Position numbers and translations under genes: made by a program. This document shows, in pieces, positions 47,705 to 59,229 of a stretch of 64,000 bases of DNA. This stretch comes from Brachypodium distachyon. Its lineage: Eukaryota > Streptophyta > Magnoliopsida > Poales > Poaceae. Position 1 is the first letter of the stretch, and every line of letters begins with the position of its first letter. The stretch is taken from the NCBI RefSeq assembly GCF_000005505.3, contig NC_016132.3, forward strand, positions 23,550,501-23,614,500, given 5' to 3'. The notes under the pieces were generated by a model. It was not told where the DNA came from. It saw nothing but the letters and a program-made list of their open reading frames with translations, and ran no database searches.

Positions 47705-49564
47705 ATGCCGTCTGCATCCAAATCCAAGGCAAAAGATAGGGCAGCAGCTTTTAAAGCGGCTAAAGAGCAACCCAAGGTTGCTGTGAAGCCAATCGGGAAT
47801 GGTACAGTTGCTAGCACTTACAACAACAACCTCTCTGGAAAATTCCATCTTCTGGAGCCATCATCCTCTCTGCTGGGTAGCCAGGGTAGTGAAAAATTGA
47901 GGAATACAGATGAAATAGATGAGCATTCTCGCAGCTCCCATGGTACAGGGGACTTTGATTGTGCCTCCAATAATGGTAGCTGTTCTGGTGAGTCAGAAGA
48001 TACAAAGGAAAAATCAACCAGCACTGCTCCTCGAGTGGACTCTGTTCCTGGATGTGATCTCGATAAACGTGAGAAGATCAGACAAAAGAATGAGAAGAAG
48101 CATCAAAGGCAGAAGGAGAGACGTGCCCAGGAATTACATGAGCGTTGCAAGGGATACCTAATGTCCAGAAAACTGGAGACGCTTGCTCAGAAGCTTGTTG
48201 CAATGGGTTTTTCAGCAGATCATGCGACGATGGCCCTTATACATAATGAGGGCTGTCTCGAGGAGTCTGTTGCCTGGCTCTGTAATTTTGATGGCAGTGA
48301 GGAAACGAAGCAGCAAGTTGCAGCAGATCAACAGTCTGGAGCTAATTTGAAGATTAATATAACCGAGGAGGTTGCAAAGATTGTCATCCTGGAGGCAAAA
48401 TTTAAGTGTACAAAGCAAGAGGTCGAAAGGGCTGTTGTTTCTTGTGAGGGTGATCTAGAAAAGGCCGAGGAGGTCTTGAAGACACAGAAGCAAGAATCAG
48501 CAACAACTGCATCTAAGCCTGAAGGGTCTGGTGATCCAAGTGGTTTGGTTAATAAGCAGCAGGTCATGCTTGCGCAGAACCCAGCAAGGCCTCAAGCAAA
48601 TGGATTTTCTTCAGTAGGTGTTCAGCAAATGAGGAGAGACGAGAAGGATTTAAACTACAAGCTTTTGTTAAATGGTAGTGGTCCAAAGGAACCTGCAGTT
48701 AAAGGTTTTCAACCTTTGGCCACACCAATGAAGCCAGAAATGGTCCGGCAACAATTTTTTCAACCCGAGAAGAGGCGGCTTAATGCGGTTCCAACAGTTC
48801 CCTATGTGACATCATCTCCTTTGCCAGTTGCAGTGTCTCAAATGAAGTCAGAAACTCGGCATTTGGCAGCAGGGAACGAGATGAAAAGTGCAATGCATAA
48901 CGGGGGCCTGCGAGAGTCGGTAGTTGTAATGCAGCGGCCTCAATCTGCAGCTGCCAAGCAAAGCCTACCATCCACAAGCCACAGTATGTTTGCATCAGAG
49001 CCATCTTCAAGGGAATGGTACTTGAATGGCGCATCAGGTGTGGATATGATGGTGAATGGTGGTTTAGGGAATGGACTAAGAAATATGAATTTGGACAGCG
49101 TCAATTCTGCCAAGCAGTTCATGCATGCAAACCATCAGCAAAGTTTTGTTTCCAATCCTATAGAGCTCGCTGCTAATGGTTGGGGTGGTACATGGGGATC
49201 TGGAGGTACATCATCATCTCAGGCTGTGGCGTCGTCACTTGGCATGCATAGAGGAGGTTGGAGCCCATCCGAGTCCTCTTCAACTTTATCTCATGGTGAT
49301 TGGAGAACCAATGGTCCAGCACCTTGTGACTACACCTCAATAGACTGGAGTCTTGACACAACTTTGTTAAACCCTGCAGCCAAGAGCGAATGGCTGTCAG
49401 ACACATGGTCAACCATGTTCATGGGTGGCAGATCCACAAGGCCTTCTGGGAACCTTGGTGGTGCAGGCATCAATGGGTTACATGACAGCAATCTTCCAAT
49501 GGATCCCGCTCCATCACCCCGACCATATGAGTGGCCTTCTTTCTGCAGGGGAGGATCTTCCTAG
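47705..49564 (+). CDS. UBA-domain protein with two UBA-like folds
   Basis: A single coding exon of 619 aa. The 5'UTR is split: a leader ending at 45517 (AACG/GTAAGC) is joined to 47691 (TGAATGCAG), 14 bases before the ATG. The open frame extends 20 codons upstream but that part is intron. The N-terminus is Lys/Ala-rich (SASKSKAKDRAAAFKAAKEQ). A basic, Glu/Lys/Arg-rich helix (about 118-150) leads into a UBA domain at about 156-195 with the MGFS loop and the closing EESVAWLCNF. A second UBA/TS-N-like helical bundle lies at about 217-261 (ITEEVAKIVILEAKFKCTKQ). The rest is a low-complexity Ser/Asn/Gly/Pro-rich tail with Trp-containing motifs, ending RPYEWPSFCRGGSS. Plants have a family of such UBA/TS-N proteins; ubiquitin binding is likely, the cellular role is unknown. 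A 71-nt GT-AG intron may exist in the 3'UTR (49580-49651). Confidence 0.9.
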   Translation: MPSASKSKAKDRAAAFKAAKEQPKVAVKPIGNGTVASTYNNNLSGKFHLLEPSSSLLGSQGSEKLRNTDEIDEHSRSSHGTGDFDCASNNGSCSGESEDTKEKSTSTAPRVDSVPGCDLDKREKIRQKNEKKHQRQKERRAQELHERCKGYLMSRKLETLAQKLVAMGFSADHATMALIHNEGCLEESVAWLCNFDGSEETKQQVAADQQSGANLKINITEEVAKIVILEAKFKCTKQEVERAVVSCEGDLEKAEEVLKTQKQESATTASKPEGSGDPSGLVNKQQVMLAQNPARPQANGFSSVGVQQMRRDEKDLNYKLLLNGSGPKEPAVKGFQPLATPMKPEMVRQQFFQPEKRRLNAVPTVPYVTSSPLPVAVSQMKSETRHLAAGNEMKSAMHNGGLRESVVVMQRPQSAAAKQSLPSTSHSMFASEPSSREWYLNGASGVDMMVNGGLGNGLRNMNLDSVNSAKQFMHANHQQSFVSNPIELAANGWGGTWGSGGTSSSQAVASSLGMHRGGWSPSESSSTLSHGDWRTNGPAPCDYTSIDWSLDTTLLNPAAKSEWLSDTWSTMFMGGRSTRPSGNLGGAGINGLHDSNLPMDPAPSPRPYEWPSFCRGGSS

Positions 49565-51961
49565 TCCTCTACCCTGTAGGTAAGAAGCCATTGAAATAAA
49601 AAAAAAGTAAAAGATGTCATTTGTTTCTGTTCTTGATTTTGCTCGTTGCAGTTGGTTGAAAAGTTTTACAACTTGTGTATTGAACCGTGCTTGTGTATCT
49701 TTTGACTGTTGGCCGAGATAAGTCTTCATTCTGTGAAATGTCTGCATGAAAAAGGAAGAAAGAAATTGAAATCTCTTCTGAAATGGATGAACCTCCCCCT
49801 ATTTCCCCAAACAAATATCTTCAGGTTTCTCAGCCATAGCTTGGTTCATCAGATCCCTATTTCTTCTCAATTCAAGCATAGTTTCTTCACGACTTAACGG
49901 GACTATTTTAGTGAAGTCTAAAGTATTTCACAGGCATCTGTATATGCATCCTCTCTATTTTCCAGGATGGAGGAAAACGAGGATTTCTGGACGCACTAGT
50001 CGCCCCTTTTAAAACTAGGCTCCTCTACTGCTGATATCAACCGACTTGAGTTTCGTTCACCCATATTGTTTTTTTTAGGGAACCCATATTGTTTTTGTAT
50101 TTGCTTTGCCATGATAGGGTGGCTGTCATGATTGCGAGCCATTCGGGCTCTTCTTTCGTCTATCTGCGCAAGTTTTTTGAACCTTTTTTTTATGATAGTT
50201 TTTTTGAACTCGAGATATCTGCGCAAGTTGTTCGGAAGAGGTGTTTATATCAAAAAATTTATGCCCCACTTGAGTGACTAAATTTCTTATCAAAACAGAC
50301 TATGCGAACTTAAAATATCCTGTTAATGTTTGGCACTACGAAACGCAATAACTTGCTTGTGGTGTTTGTGTGTACCCTACAACATGTTCTGATCATTCTA
50401 GAAGTCTTGTGTGTCCTTCGAGCATGATCGATTTGACTAGCGTACCTGACCAGCCAACCCATTGAAGGTTGTTGACCTGATTTTATGATTGCAGTGTGCT
50501 TCTATACCAAATAAGCCTCATCATGTGTGTTCTTATAATTGAAATTGATCGAGTCGAGCTTGGCGCACGATTCTTCCATTTTTATCATTTGGATTATTTC
50601 TTTGATGATCACTTTTTCTGTGTTACTCGAGCTTTCGATTCTGGAGTGTTTACTTTTGCTATCAATTTCTCGAGATAAAACAGCCGTTATCAGGACTACT
50701 CTAGAAAAACCCATTAATGGCCAGATTGGGCATGTGCGTTCCGATTGCCGAACTTTCTTGTGGTGCCGCCAAGAAGCTATGGTGATTGGGGTTCCCTGAC
50801 AAAAATGCCCAGTGACTCGCGATCATTCTTTGGAATAAAATCGCCTGGCCGAACATTCCGTTCGTCCTGCCAAACTTCTGCAGCGGTCGAAGAAGAGCCA
50901 AGTCCATACGCCTCGTTTCTTCCTAATGTCAACTTGACAAGACTACTCGCGGGCCTCTGACGAGGCCAAACCAGGTTGATCCATGTGCTCCTCTACTCTA
51001 CTCTACTCAGTACTAGCTAAACTGAAGTATATTCGCTCCTGTATGGCAGGCAGTGCAGGGTGCACCCCAGGTTGTCGGCATGGCAGGCACGCACGAGTGC
51101 GGGCGGCGCCGCGGGGCACATCTTCTCACACGTCCTATCGACGTGCATCGATTCGTACGTTGTATCCGGACGCCAACTGCTCTGCTACTAGTGGTACGGA
51201 GTACTAGTACTGTACATACTGAATATTCCGATGCTGGCCACAGTGATGAAATTAAACCCTCTGCAAAACTATGCAGCTTATTCAACGGTTCAACCTCGAT
51301 AGTTGATCGTGTGCTGATCTGCTTACAGTTTTACAGACGGCCGTTCGTTTCTGGCACTGAAAAATCTAACAATCTCCCGGGCGTTGCTGACCCCTGGTTT
51401 CCTGACACTGGTTTCACGTTTTAGTTCTTTCTGGGGTGAAGATGAAGAGTACAGCGTGCGCTACGCGCAAACATAAAAGGGCGCACATACAAAGAACCTC
51501 ACGATTCCGTTCCGTTCCGTTCCTTTCAGAAAACAAAACGAGAGCTGCCGCCGGGGTATGTTTGCCCCATTCGAGCATAGATGCTCCACGGTTCCACTGG
51601 AACATATACATCCGAACTTCAGAAAACAAAGGAAAACGCGGCTTCTTATGATTCCAAGAATCTTCACTCCGCCAAAGGGCGTCGTCACTTACGTTGTGTT
51701 GCATTGCATCGTCACTTGTCCGTGTTCTTGAAAAACATGAATAATATTTTAATTTCCAGATAGAATTAACATGAGGCATAATTCAAAATAATTAAATAAT
51801 ATAAAAAGTTCATAGCAATGCAACACAATGTAACAGCAGACACGACTAAGCCTTAGTTTGGCATTGGTGAACTATGCTACGCTGAACTTATTTTATAATC
51901 ACTCGTTGAAAAATACATACAAAAGCAGAAAAAAGTTGGTTGGCCAAACATGAAAATTATA
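49565..51961. other. 3'UTR and intergenic region, no gene recognised
   Basis: The start includes the UBA gene 3'UTR, with AATAAA at 49595. Beyond about 49950 the sequence shows only short, motif-free open frames and T-rich stretches. Confidence 0.5.
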
Positions 51962-52408
51962 CTCCCTCCATTCCAAAACAAAATTTATATAGATTTTTCT
52001 CATTTGTTCCAAAACACACCTCATTTTTCTCTTGGTACCCGCACCTGGCCAATAACTACGCACATCCATTTATTATTAATCCAATATGAGTGGTCAGGCA
52101 CTAAAAACGAGAGCTGTCTTAATCCAAGTGCACAAATCTTATACTCCCTCCATTTCACAAAGAATGGCGCCCACGTTTTTCGAGGTCGAACTTTGACCAA
52201 CGATTAGACCAATTGTATGTAGATTATATGTTACAAATTTTATATCATTGAAAAGGTTAATAAAATACGAATCTAATGATATAATTTTTGTAACACATAA
52301 ATCTCAAATCATTAGTCTAATTGTTGGTCGAAGCAAAATTTTGAAATGCGTACGTGCCATTCTTTGTGAAATGGAGGGAGTATGAGTTGTGTTTTGAAAC
52401 CGAGGGAG
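51962..52408. mobile_element. Outer MITE, interrupted by a second MITE
   Basis: The left end CTCCCTCCATTCCAAAACAA and the right end TGTTTTGAAACCGAGGGAG are inverted and each is flanked by TA. The inner element 52144-52380 splits it near its right end; without that insertion the outer element is about 210 bp. Confidence 0.75.
52144..52380. mobile_element. Inner MITE nested in 51962-52408
   Basis: CTCCCTCCATTTCACAAAGA is perfectly inverted as TCTTTGTGAAATGGAGGGAG, with TA directly outside both ends. The subterminal parts (ACTTTGACCAACGATTAGAC / GTCTAATTGTTGGTCGAAG) also pair. It is 237 bp long. A partial relative starts near 28036. Confidence 0.88.
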
Positions 52409-53012
52409 TAGCTAAAAGCCGGTTGGAAAAACGAGATTATTATAATCCACCTCAATGCCAAACGCAGTCTAACCCATATGCTAGACAAAATGCAACTAGT
52501 AGTTTTAATATAAAAAAATTATGCCAGATTCTCTCACATATGTTTTTTTTCGTTACATGCTTAATATAGAGAAATATAAGGTTTTTTTGCAGTGCTAACT
52601 AACACAGTACACCTTGACATGGCTGCAAGTCAAATGTCACGCGAATAAACACGAGAAAAACCACGGGCACAGAAGCCTTTCCATGTTTCTGAGAGGCCTT
52701 TCCAGGTGAAAGAGCATTCCTCGTCTAAGTGGTTTTGGTGGTGATGACAACGCGTTGTGTGAACTAATTATATGTTAAGTTTTTCAGATTTGATATCAAT
52801 TGACGCAAAACGATTCGATGTCCTCAAGTTTGGAAAAGAAGCGTAGTGGAGTTTAGTGGCCTGTTCATTTATTGAGTCGTAGGAACTCCGTACTATTAAG
52901 AAGGAGTCCACATGGGAAGGTAATGGGTGAATGCTTTTCACGTATGCAAACATACATCTTGCACCCACATAAAACCTACCAAAAAGTGAGAAAACAATTT
53001 TCTTAATCTAAC

Positions 53013-54780
53013 TGTGGTGCCTGTGTTTGCCCAGGTTCGAAAGTTCCGGTGGAGTTCCGGGCAACCGGAACTTCCACCCTACCTCCCGACCAGCTCCATG
53101 ATGCTACTGGAATCCTATATGGATTTCCGGAGGTTGAACCGGAACTGGGCCGGAACTTCCGGTGTCGAGCGGAAGTTCCGCCCCTGAAACTCGCAATGCA
53201 TAATGGTTAGATTTTGGGAGTCCATATAAATGACCGTTCGTCCCCAACGGGTATCTCGCCCGAGCACGAAGCCAAGAACAACCCACTCTCACTCAAGAAC
53301 ACCAAAAGTTTCAATCTACTAGATCTCCCTCTATAGAGCTTCCCCCTTGTTGATTCTTTGAGGATCACTAAAACACAAATGTCTTGTAGAGACATTTTCG
53401 TTGAGGCAATATATTCTTTGTCTCTACCTTGAGACAATTTTGAGGCAGAGTTTCATGTAGAGGCAATCTATGAGGCGATATGGAAAATGTCTTAAATATA
53501 GAGACACCAGTTGAGACATTATGGTGTAGAGACATTTTTTGAGGCATTTAATATATTGTACAAAAGTTTGTAGAGACATGGTTTTGAGATACTTGATGAA
53601 ATGACCTTATGGTATGGTTAGAGACACTGTTTGAGACACGTTTTATGTTGTGTAGAGACATTTTTAGCAAGTTTGAGACATGTAGCAGACTACTCATAAC
53701 AATTTAATTAGGAGTATAAGCACAAATTGGTATTAGGTTGAGATGGTTAGGTGAGTGTGGACTTTTCCTTAAGGTCTGGAGTTCGAGGATTGGTCTCAAC
53801 ATGATTTTTCCAATGTATATTTTCTAGCACATGGGTATAGAGACACAATGTAATGTCATTTCAAAATGTCGAATTGAATGTAGAGACAATATAGTGCCTT
53901 TATGAAATGTCTAAAAAGTATAAAGACACAATACGAAATGTCGTATTGAACGTAGAGACAGTATAGTGTCTTTATGAAATGTTTAAAACAATAAAGACGT
54001 TTTATTAGTGTCTCATCACACATATCGACACTGTCCGTAGTGGCAGTATTTTGACACTGTACCAAGTGTGTCTAAAGTTATGTAGAGATAATTATAGTGT
54101 CTCTACGAACCAAAAATAGTGTCTCTACGGGCTATTTCTCTTGTAGTGGATTGGAGGAGAAGAGCTAGATCTAGAATTTCATCAATTTACAAAGTTGATT
54201 CCCCTTGTTTCTCTTGTGGATTTCGTTTCTCTTGGGTTTTGGGGAGCTCTAGACGGAAGCCGTTGCCTTGAGCTCTCCCTTGGTGTGAGGAGCTCGGGGA
54301 TTGGATTGAGAGCTTCCAAATTGGTTTGTGGAGCTTGCCCCAGTCAAGTTTGCAAGGGTTTGGACTTCGCCCCCAACGAAGCCACTAGTGAAACCTCACC
54401 TTTGTGGTGTTGTGAAAGCTCATCCCACCTTTGTGGTGTGGTGAGTTGGAGAATAGAGCGAGCCTTCGTGGCGTCTCTACCTTTGTGTAGAGCACTCCTC
54501 CAAACGGAGACGTACACCGACCCCAATAGGTGGAACTCCGGTGAAATTTTCATCTCCGTGTGCGGTATCTTTTCCCCTTTACATTCTTGCTATCTATTGT
54601 TGCTTCGGCAATTGCTTCGGCTATTGTATTTCATACTAGGGTTGCATTCACTTTAGAAAATCTAGCAAACCCTAAGATTAAGTGCTTTATATCTTTCAAA
54701 AAAATAAAAACAAAAAGTAAAATTTATTAGTCACCTATTCACCCGCTCCCCTCTACCCGACCATACCAATCTTTGACCAG
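53013..54780 (+). mobile_element. Probable solo LTR of a copia-like retrotransposon
   Basis: The stretch starting TGTGGTGCCTGTGTTTGCCC carries several palindromic CCGGAA/TTCCGG motifs. It runs through a TATA-like segment and a gene-like but non-coding R/U5 zone. It ends in AGTCACCTATTCACCCGCTC plus CCCTCT, a common closing sequence of grass LTRs. No internal retroviral-type domains or second LTR are present. Excluding the CACTA element nested at 53366-54148 it is about 980 bp. The exact right end is uncertain (54760-54785) and no target duplication was confirmed. Confidence 0.55.
53366..54148. mobile_element. Non-autonomous CACTA (En/Spm-type) element, 783 bp
   Basis: The element begins CACTA (53366) and ends TAGTG (54148), with a 3-bp GAT on both sides, the target-duplication size of CACTA elements. 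The right end read inward is CACTACAAGAGAAATAGCCC, matching plant CACTA termini. Both subterminal zones contain many copies of TAGAGACA and close variants in both orientations, as expected for transposase-binding repeats. There is no transposase gene. Confidence 0.85.
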
Positions 54781-55933
54781 GTCATAGGAAACAAATTCAA
54801 TAAAAATATTTGGAGGTTATCGGTAACAGTCTCAAAACAAATAGGGGAGCGAAGGGTTATACGAAACATATTCAATAGTTTAAGATATAACATATTTTAG
54901 AGATGTTTTAAAGTAAACTCTTGAAGATTGCAAAGTTGACCTGCCGTTTTGCCGGTCAAAAAAAAGATCGCAAAGGTGAAATAAGATCTTTATATCTTTG
55001 TTTGTGAAACAAAATGCACACATGCCATAGAAAGTTAATACTACACCTTTCTTTTATCTTCATTAAATGTTGATCTAAATCTTGTCTATGTCAATGCCTC
55101 CATTTTATATTTAAGACGTATAAAATTAGGCAAGATTATGATCACACAAAACACTTTGATGGATCTGCAATCTACGTGGCGCGTGCAATCAGGGGAATAA
55201 AGGCACCATTTCCACTGCTGAATTCAGTTGCCGTTTTTTTATTTGCTCGTTGTCGGTTTTGTGCGTTACATTTTGAAATTGACCAAAAGTTTTATGCGTC
55301 TTATATGAAAAAACGGAAGTGGTACTTTATTTTCGGAGGAGATTCCATGTGGACGGTTTCGGTTTTTTATTCGAATCGGGCAGCCCATTTTCCATGTCAT
55401 TCAAAACGAAAATATCAGTCGCAAAACCTTACAGCACATAGCAGAAATGAAATAGAAGCGGGGGAGAAACGGATCCGGACACTAGCAGGAAACCCACCAT
55501 AACCAAACCGTCTTGGCATCATTACTATGGGACGAAAAGCTGCTGCCACCAAGTTAACAAAAACTATCCTACCCATGGTTCACAGGCAAAGTTTAACGAA
55601 ACACTTTAGACTTATTACAGACCCACACGGGGGGTCGAATGACCGCAGCCAAAGAGCAGCCAGTTTTCCCATTAAGCAGTCGGTTTGGTTTTTCTCTTTG
55701 TGAGTTTTTGTTTGCATAACTTCTTGCATTCTTACTTGCACTCTTAGTTAGCCGATGTGACAAGCGGCTACTAATAAGATAGTATAGCATTATTGGATAT
55801 GCGTTCTACCCGGGCCGACACTCACTCATGCATTTTTGTTGGTTGAATTTCTTCATCCGCAGTCGATCGTCAGCCATGGGCATACTAGCAGCAGTTACCA
55901 TCAAATTTGGCCACGGAAAACGAACCGCGCTGG

Positions 55934-55944
55934 ATATATATAAA
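55934..55944 (+). promoter_or_regulatory. Orphan TATA box before a GC-rich island
   Basis: TATATATAAAA stands alone just before a shift to GC-rich sequence at about 55960. No convincing ORF follows; the open frames at 55828-56340 are likely chance products of composition. Confidence 0.3.
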
Positions 55945-57679
55945 ACCCACCGCGCGTCTGAAACAAACCGCGTCGTGCGACGCCGACCAAGCGACCAACA
56001 ACGTATACGTGCCGCTCCCACCCACCTATCGAAATTGCTCTGCCCACCTATTGTACTTTCTCCCCGATCAGTAGGACTCAACACTCTCTCGCAAGCAGCG
56101 TGGCCGGAGGGAGCCCGAGCGCGTACGTACGTAACGCCCTGGCCCATCCGTGGCCTCCCGAAGTGGCAAGGCACGACCCCGACCGACGACCGTGCAGCAG
56201 GCGCGACACGTCCGCTGACCGCGACGTGCACCGCCGGCCAGTGGCCACGTGGCTCGACGGACTCACTTACCCTCGCGCGCCCCCCCACCGGTCACAGTCC
56301 GTGGCTCCGTGCGCCCGGCGTAGCCCGGTGCCGCGGTTGAACCCCCGCCCTGGAACGCATGCACCTTCGGGTTGGCCTGTGCTTCGTCCACGCGCGCGGG
56401 CATGCATGTAAATGCACGCATCTCTCGTTTTGTCTCATGGTCGATCGATGCACAATTGCACATGCAGCATGGGATTGGCCACGTTTGGGAACGAAGTTCC
56501 GTTTTCTTTGTGCCTCTCCACTGATCGGTCGATGAGTACGTCCAGCTTGCTAGATGAGGCCGCGTCGGTCCCTGTCCCCATGTGTCTGCGTCGGACGGGA
56601 GGATCAACGATAGGCACTAGTTACGGCACGAAATGGCACCATCGATCATGTGTTTTGGCAAAAGCCTCGACAATGGATTTGTTTAGATTTTGATGGACTC
56701 GGTCCTGTTATGTGAAATAAGATGGCTTCGTCGATTCCAAGAGGTTGATTTCTAAGCTACCGAGATAAGCATTAATGCACTATCCTCCAAAAGTCATGAT
56801 TTTTTTTCGGATTTGTTAGGGGAGAATTTTGTTTTCTCAGACGACGGCGGAAACGGAAATAGGTTTGCAAGCTAATAACCGAACTAAGTCTGCTAAAGGC
56901 TGTTGTCTGCTGGTTTGTCGATATTCAGTCCGTTGCACAGGTCGCAGGGTCGGTTCTCGTCCCTGCCTTTCTTTTGTTTCCTTTTTCTTTTTCTATATTT
57001 GGTTTCTAATTTATAAATCATTTCATTTTTTTCTTTAATTTTTATTTCTCTTACTTTTTTGGTTTTTAACTTTATATATGTGCACTGTCGTAAAATTAAT
57101 AGCAGTATAAGATAATTTGTATATTTATTTATTTGTTTGTATCCCAATTTTGGACGAGTTGCATATTCCGAAAACCATAACGGCGAAAATATTATATGTG
57201 CAAGTGTGCAATTTCATAGGTTGCACAATTTGAAGCCGAAATCGCACATTCGATGGTTTCACATTTTTAAACCTGTTCTCGGTTTACCGCACATAATATC
57301 TCATTGTGTAACATGATGGTTGGCATATTCTTAAGCATAATCTTTTTTAAATTGCACATGAAATTTTAGGTGCAATTTTAAAACTGGCTACTGAAATTTA
57401 ACGGGCAATTGAAAAATTGAATGTGAAATTTTATGGGTGTATTAATGTTCGTATCATTACTCTTCCTTTAGTAGTAAAATTGAGCGTCCATCCCATGGGC
57501 AATTCGCATGTCAACAATGTGAAATCTTTTTATTAAAAAACTTTAAAAAAAAATATCGTTCCCATTTCACCCGCAATTTTTAGAATTGCGCATAAACTTT
57601 CACACAATTTTTAGAATCGTGCATAAACTTTCACCTGCAAATTTTCTGATAATTGCACTTAAAATTTCATGCCAGTAGA

Positions 57680-57737
57680 CACGCGCCCACGCACCTGTAC
57701 ACGCACACGCACGCGCGCACACACACACGTGCGCGGA
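57680..57737. repeat. Alternating purine-pyrimidine tract
   Basis: ACGCGCCCACGCACCTGTAC followed by CACGCACACGCACGCGCGCA and (AC)n forms a CG/CA-rich alternating tract. It is a low-complexity repeat with Z-DNA-type sequence. Confidence 0.8.
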
Positions 57738-58832
57738 CACAACACAAACATCACCTGAGAAAGTTTCTCAGTCGAGTTAGACCTAGGCACTCCTTTTTTA
57801 TATACATTGGAACATAGACAAGACATATATGTGTATATATCTATTGTACCAAGAAATTCCAAATCTGCACAGCAAAAAAAAAAGACAAAAACTGTGTAAC
57901 TAATTCAAACTTCGATGTGAATTACTAATATGAGCAACTGCTTATTGAAGAATTTGTCTTAGGATTATTCTCTTTAAAAACGTACATCTTTTACCATTAT
58001 TTTAAAACAAAATTAAAAAAAATGTAACCTTTTCGATACCGAAAAATGCACCGGCACCATGTGCTGGCAAAAAGATACGGCTACACAAGATTACATAATT
58101 TCTGCACGGAAACTAAGACCCACTATTAGATCACATGACTGTCGCTAGATGTGCAAGCCCGTTGCAGAATTAGTGGGGTCAACTATGACTTCCTTGTCCT
58201 TGCCAGTTTGTCGAAGTGTCACATAATTTGCAACTGACTGCAAAAGTGCTGATATGTATGGATCGAGAGGGATGTTGCGGACCAGATTACTAGATCAGAC
58301 AAGGCAACTTAGGTGCGCGACGGGTAGATGCATGGGCGGATCGGGGGGGGGGGGGGGGGGCGCCATGGGTGTCGTGGCACCCCCTCCAAAAATGCTAATT
58401 TGTACCATATACTAGTATTTACACTTGATCATTAGTGAAATTCTAAAAAAATACTAGTAATTCACATGGTTGAACCACCAAGCCAAAACCAACTTCTGGA
58501 CCAATTGCTGGCGGCGGGGCTTAAAATTTTGTCAAAATTCCCTTAATTTTTCTAAAATTTTGGGTAAGAAATATGTATCTATAAAAGTCATATCCATTTA
58601 CATGATTAGTATTAATTCATTACAAAATCCAAAATAACGTCAAAATTTCCAAGACTTTGGTCATTTCGGTGAGGACTGAAATATTTTTGTAGTGTTCCGT
58701 ACTAAAAAAAATTCTTCATAGTGTTCGTGTAAAGTTTATATGGATTTATATCAATATATGAAAAGGAAGGATTGGAGAACTTGAGTTAATGGATATTCTT
58801 TCCCCCCTAAAGAACTGGAAATCATTAAGGAT

Positions 58833-59123
58833 GACCAATATAAACATCAACAACTTCAAATTGGACTCGTCTCCCCTCAACAAATAAAGGATTGGGCTAA
58901 CAAAAACCTATCTAATGGAGAAGTCATTGGTCAAGTCACAAGGCCCTCTACTTTTCATTATAAAACCGATAAACCAGAAAAAGATGGATTGTTTTGCGAA
59001 AGAATCTTTGGACCCATTAAAAGCGGAATTTGCGCTTGTGGAAATTCTTGAGCGAGTGGGGCTGAAAACGAAGATGAAAGATTTTGCCAAAAATGCGGGG
59101 TAGAATTTGCGGATTCTCGGATT
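58833..59123 (+). pseudogene. rpoC1: Nuclear copy of a plastid rpoC1 fragment (NUPT)
   Basis: Translation from 58833 gives the N-terminus of the plastid RNA polymerase beta' subunit: [19 protein letters not shown], then [40 protein letters not shown] and NEDERFCQKCGVEF. The zinc-ribbon cysteines (CAC, CQKC) are kept. One in-frame TGA at 59049 replaces what is CGA (Arg) in the plastid gene, a C-to-T change of the kind seen when methylated nuclear cytosines decay. The start codon region is altered (AAGGATGACC) and similarity ends abruptly after DSRI at 59123. Only 97 of about 680 codons are present, so it is a dead plastid-to-nucleus insertion. Intergenic rpoB-rpoC1 sequence may extend some bases to the left. 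Confidence 0.93.
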
Positions 59124-59229
59124 AGCAATCTTATCAACGTCGTCTACTATGCTCGGAAGGGAACATAACCATTGCAATTTTGCTCTTAACCATCTAAGTC
59201 TCTAACCTACGTTGAAGTCGGACATCTTA

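Larger units (their letters stand above)
54781..58832. other. Intergenic region without a recognised gene
   Basis: AT-rich DNA surrounds a GC-rich island at about 55960-56420 that has a TATA box in front of it but no recognisable coding sequence. At 57180-57660 many short motifs built around AATTGCAC/GTGCAATT recur, and an AC/GC-rich run lies at 57680-57737. An 18-G run followed by GGGTGTCGTGGCACCCCC (58343-58385) looks like part of an unidentified repeat. Confidence 0.45.

Noticed and set aside
55828..56340. 170-aa plus-strand open frame in the GC island
   Set aside because: The TATA box lies inside it and the composition explains its length; an overlapping antisense frame is equally long.
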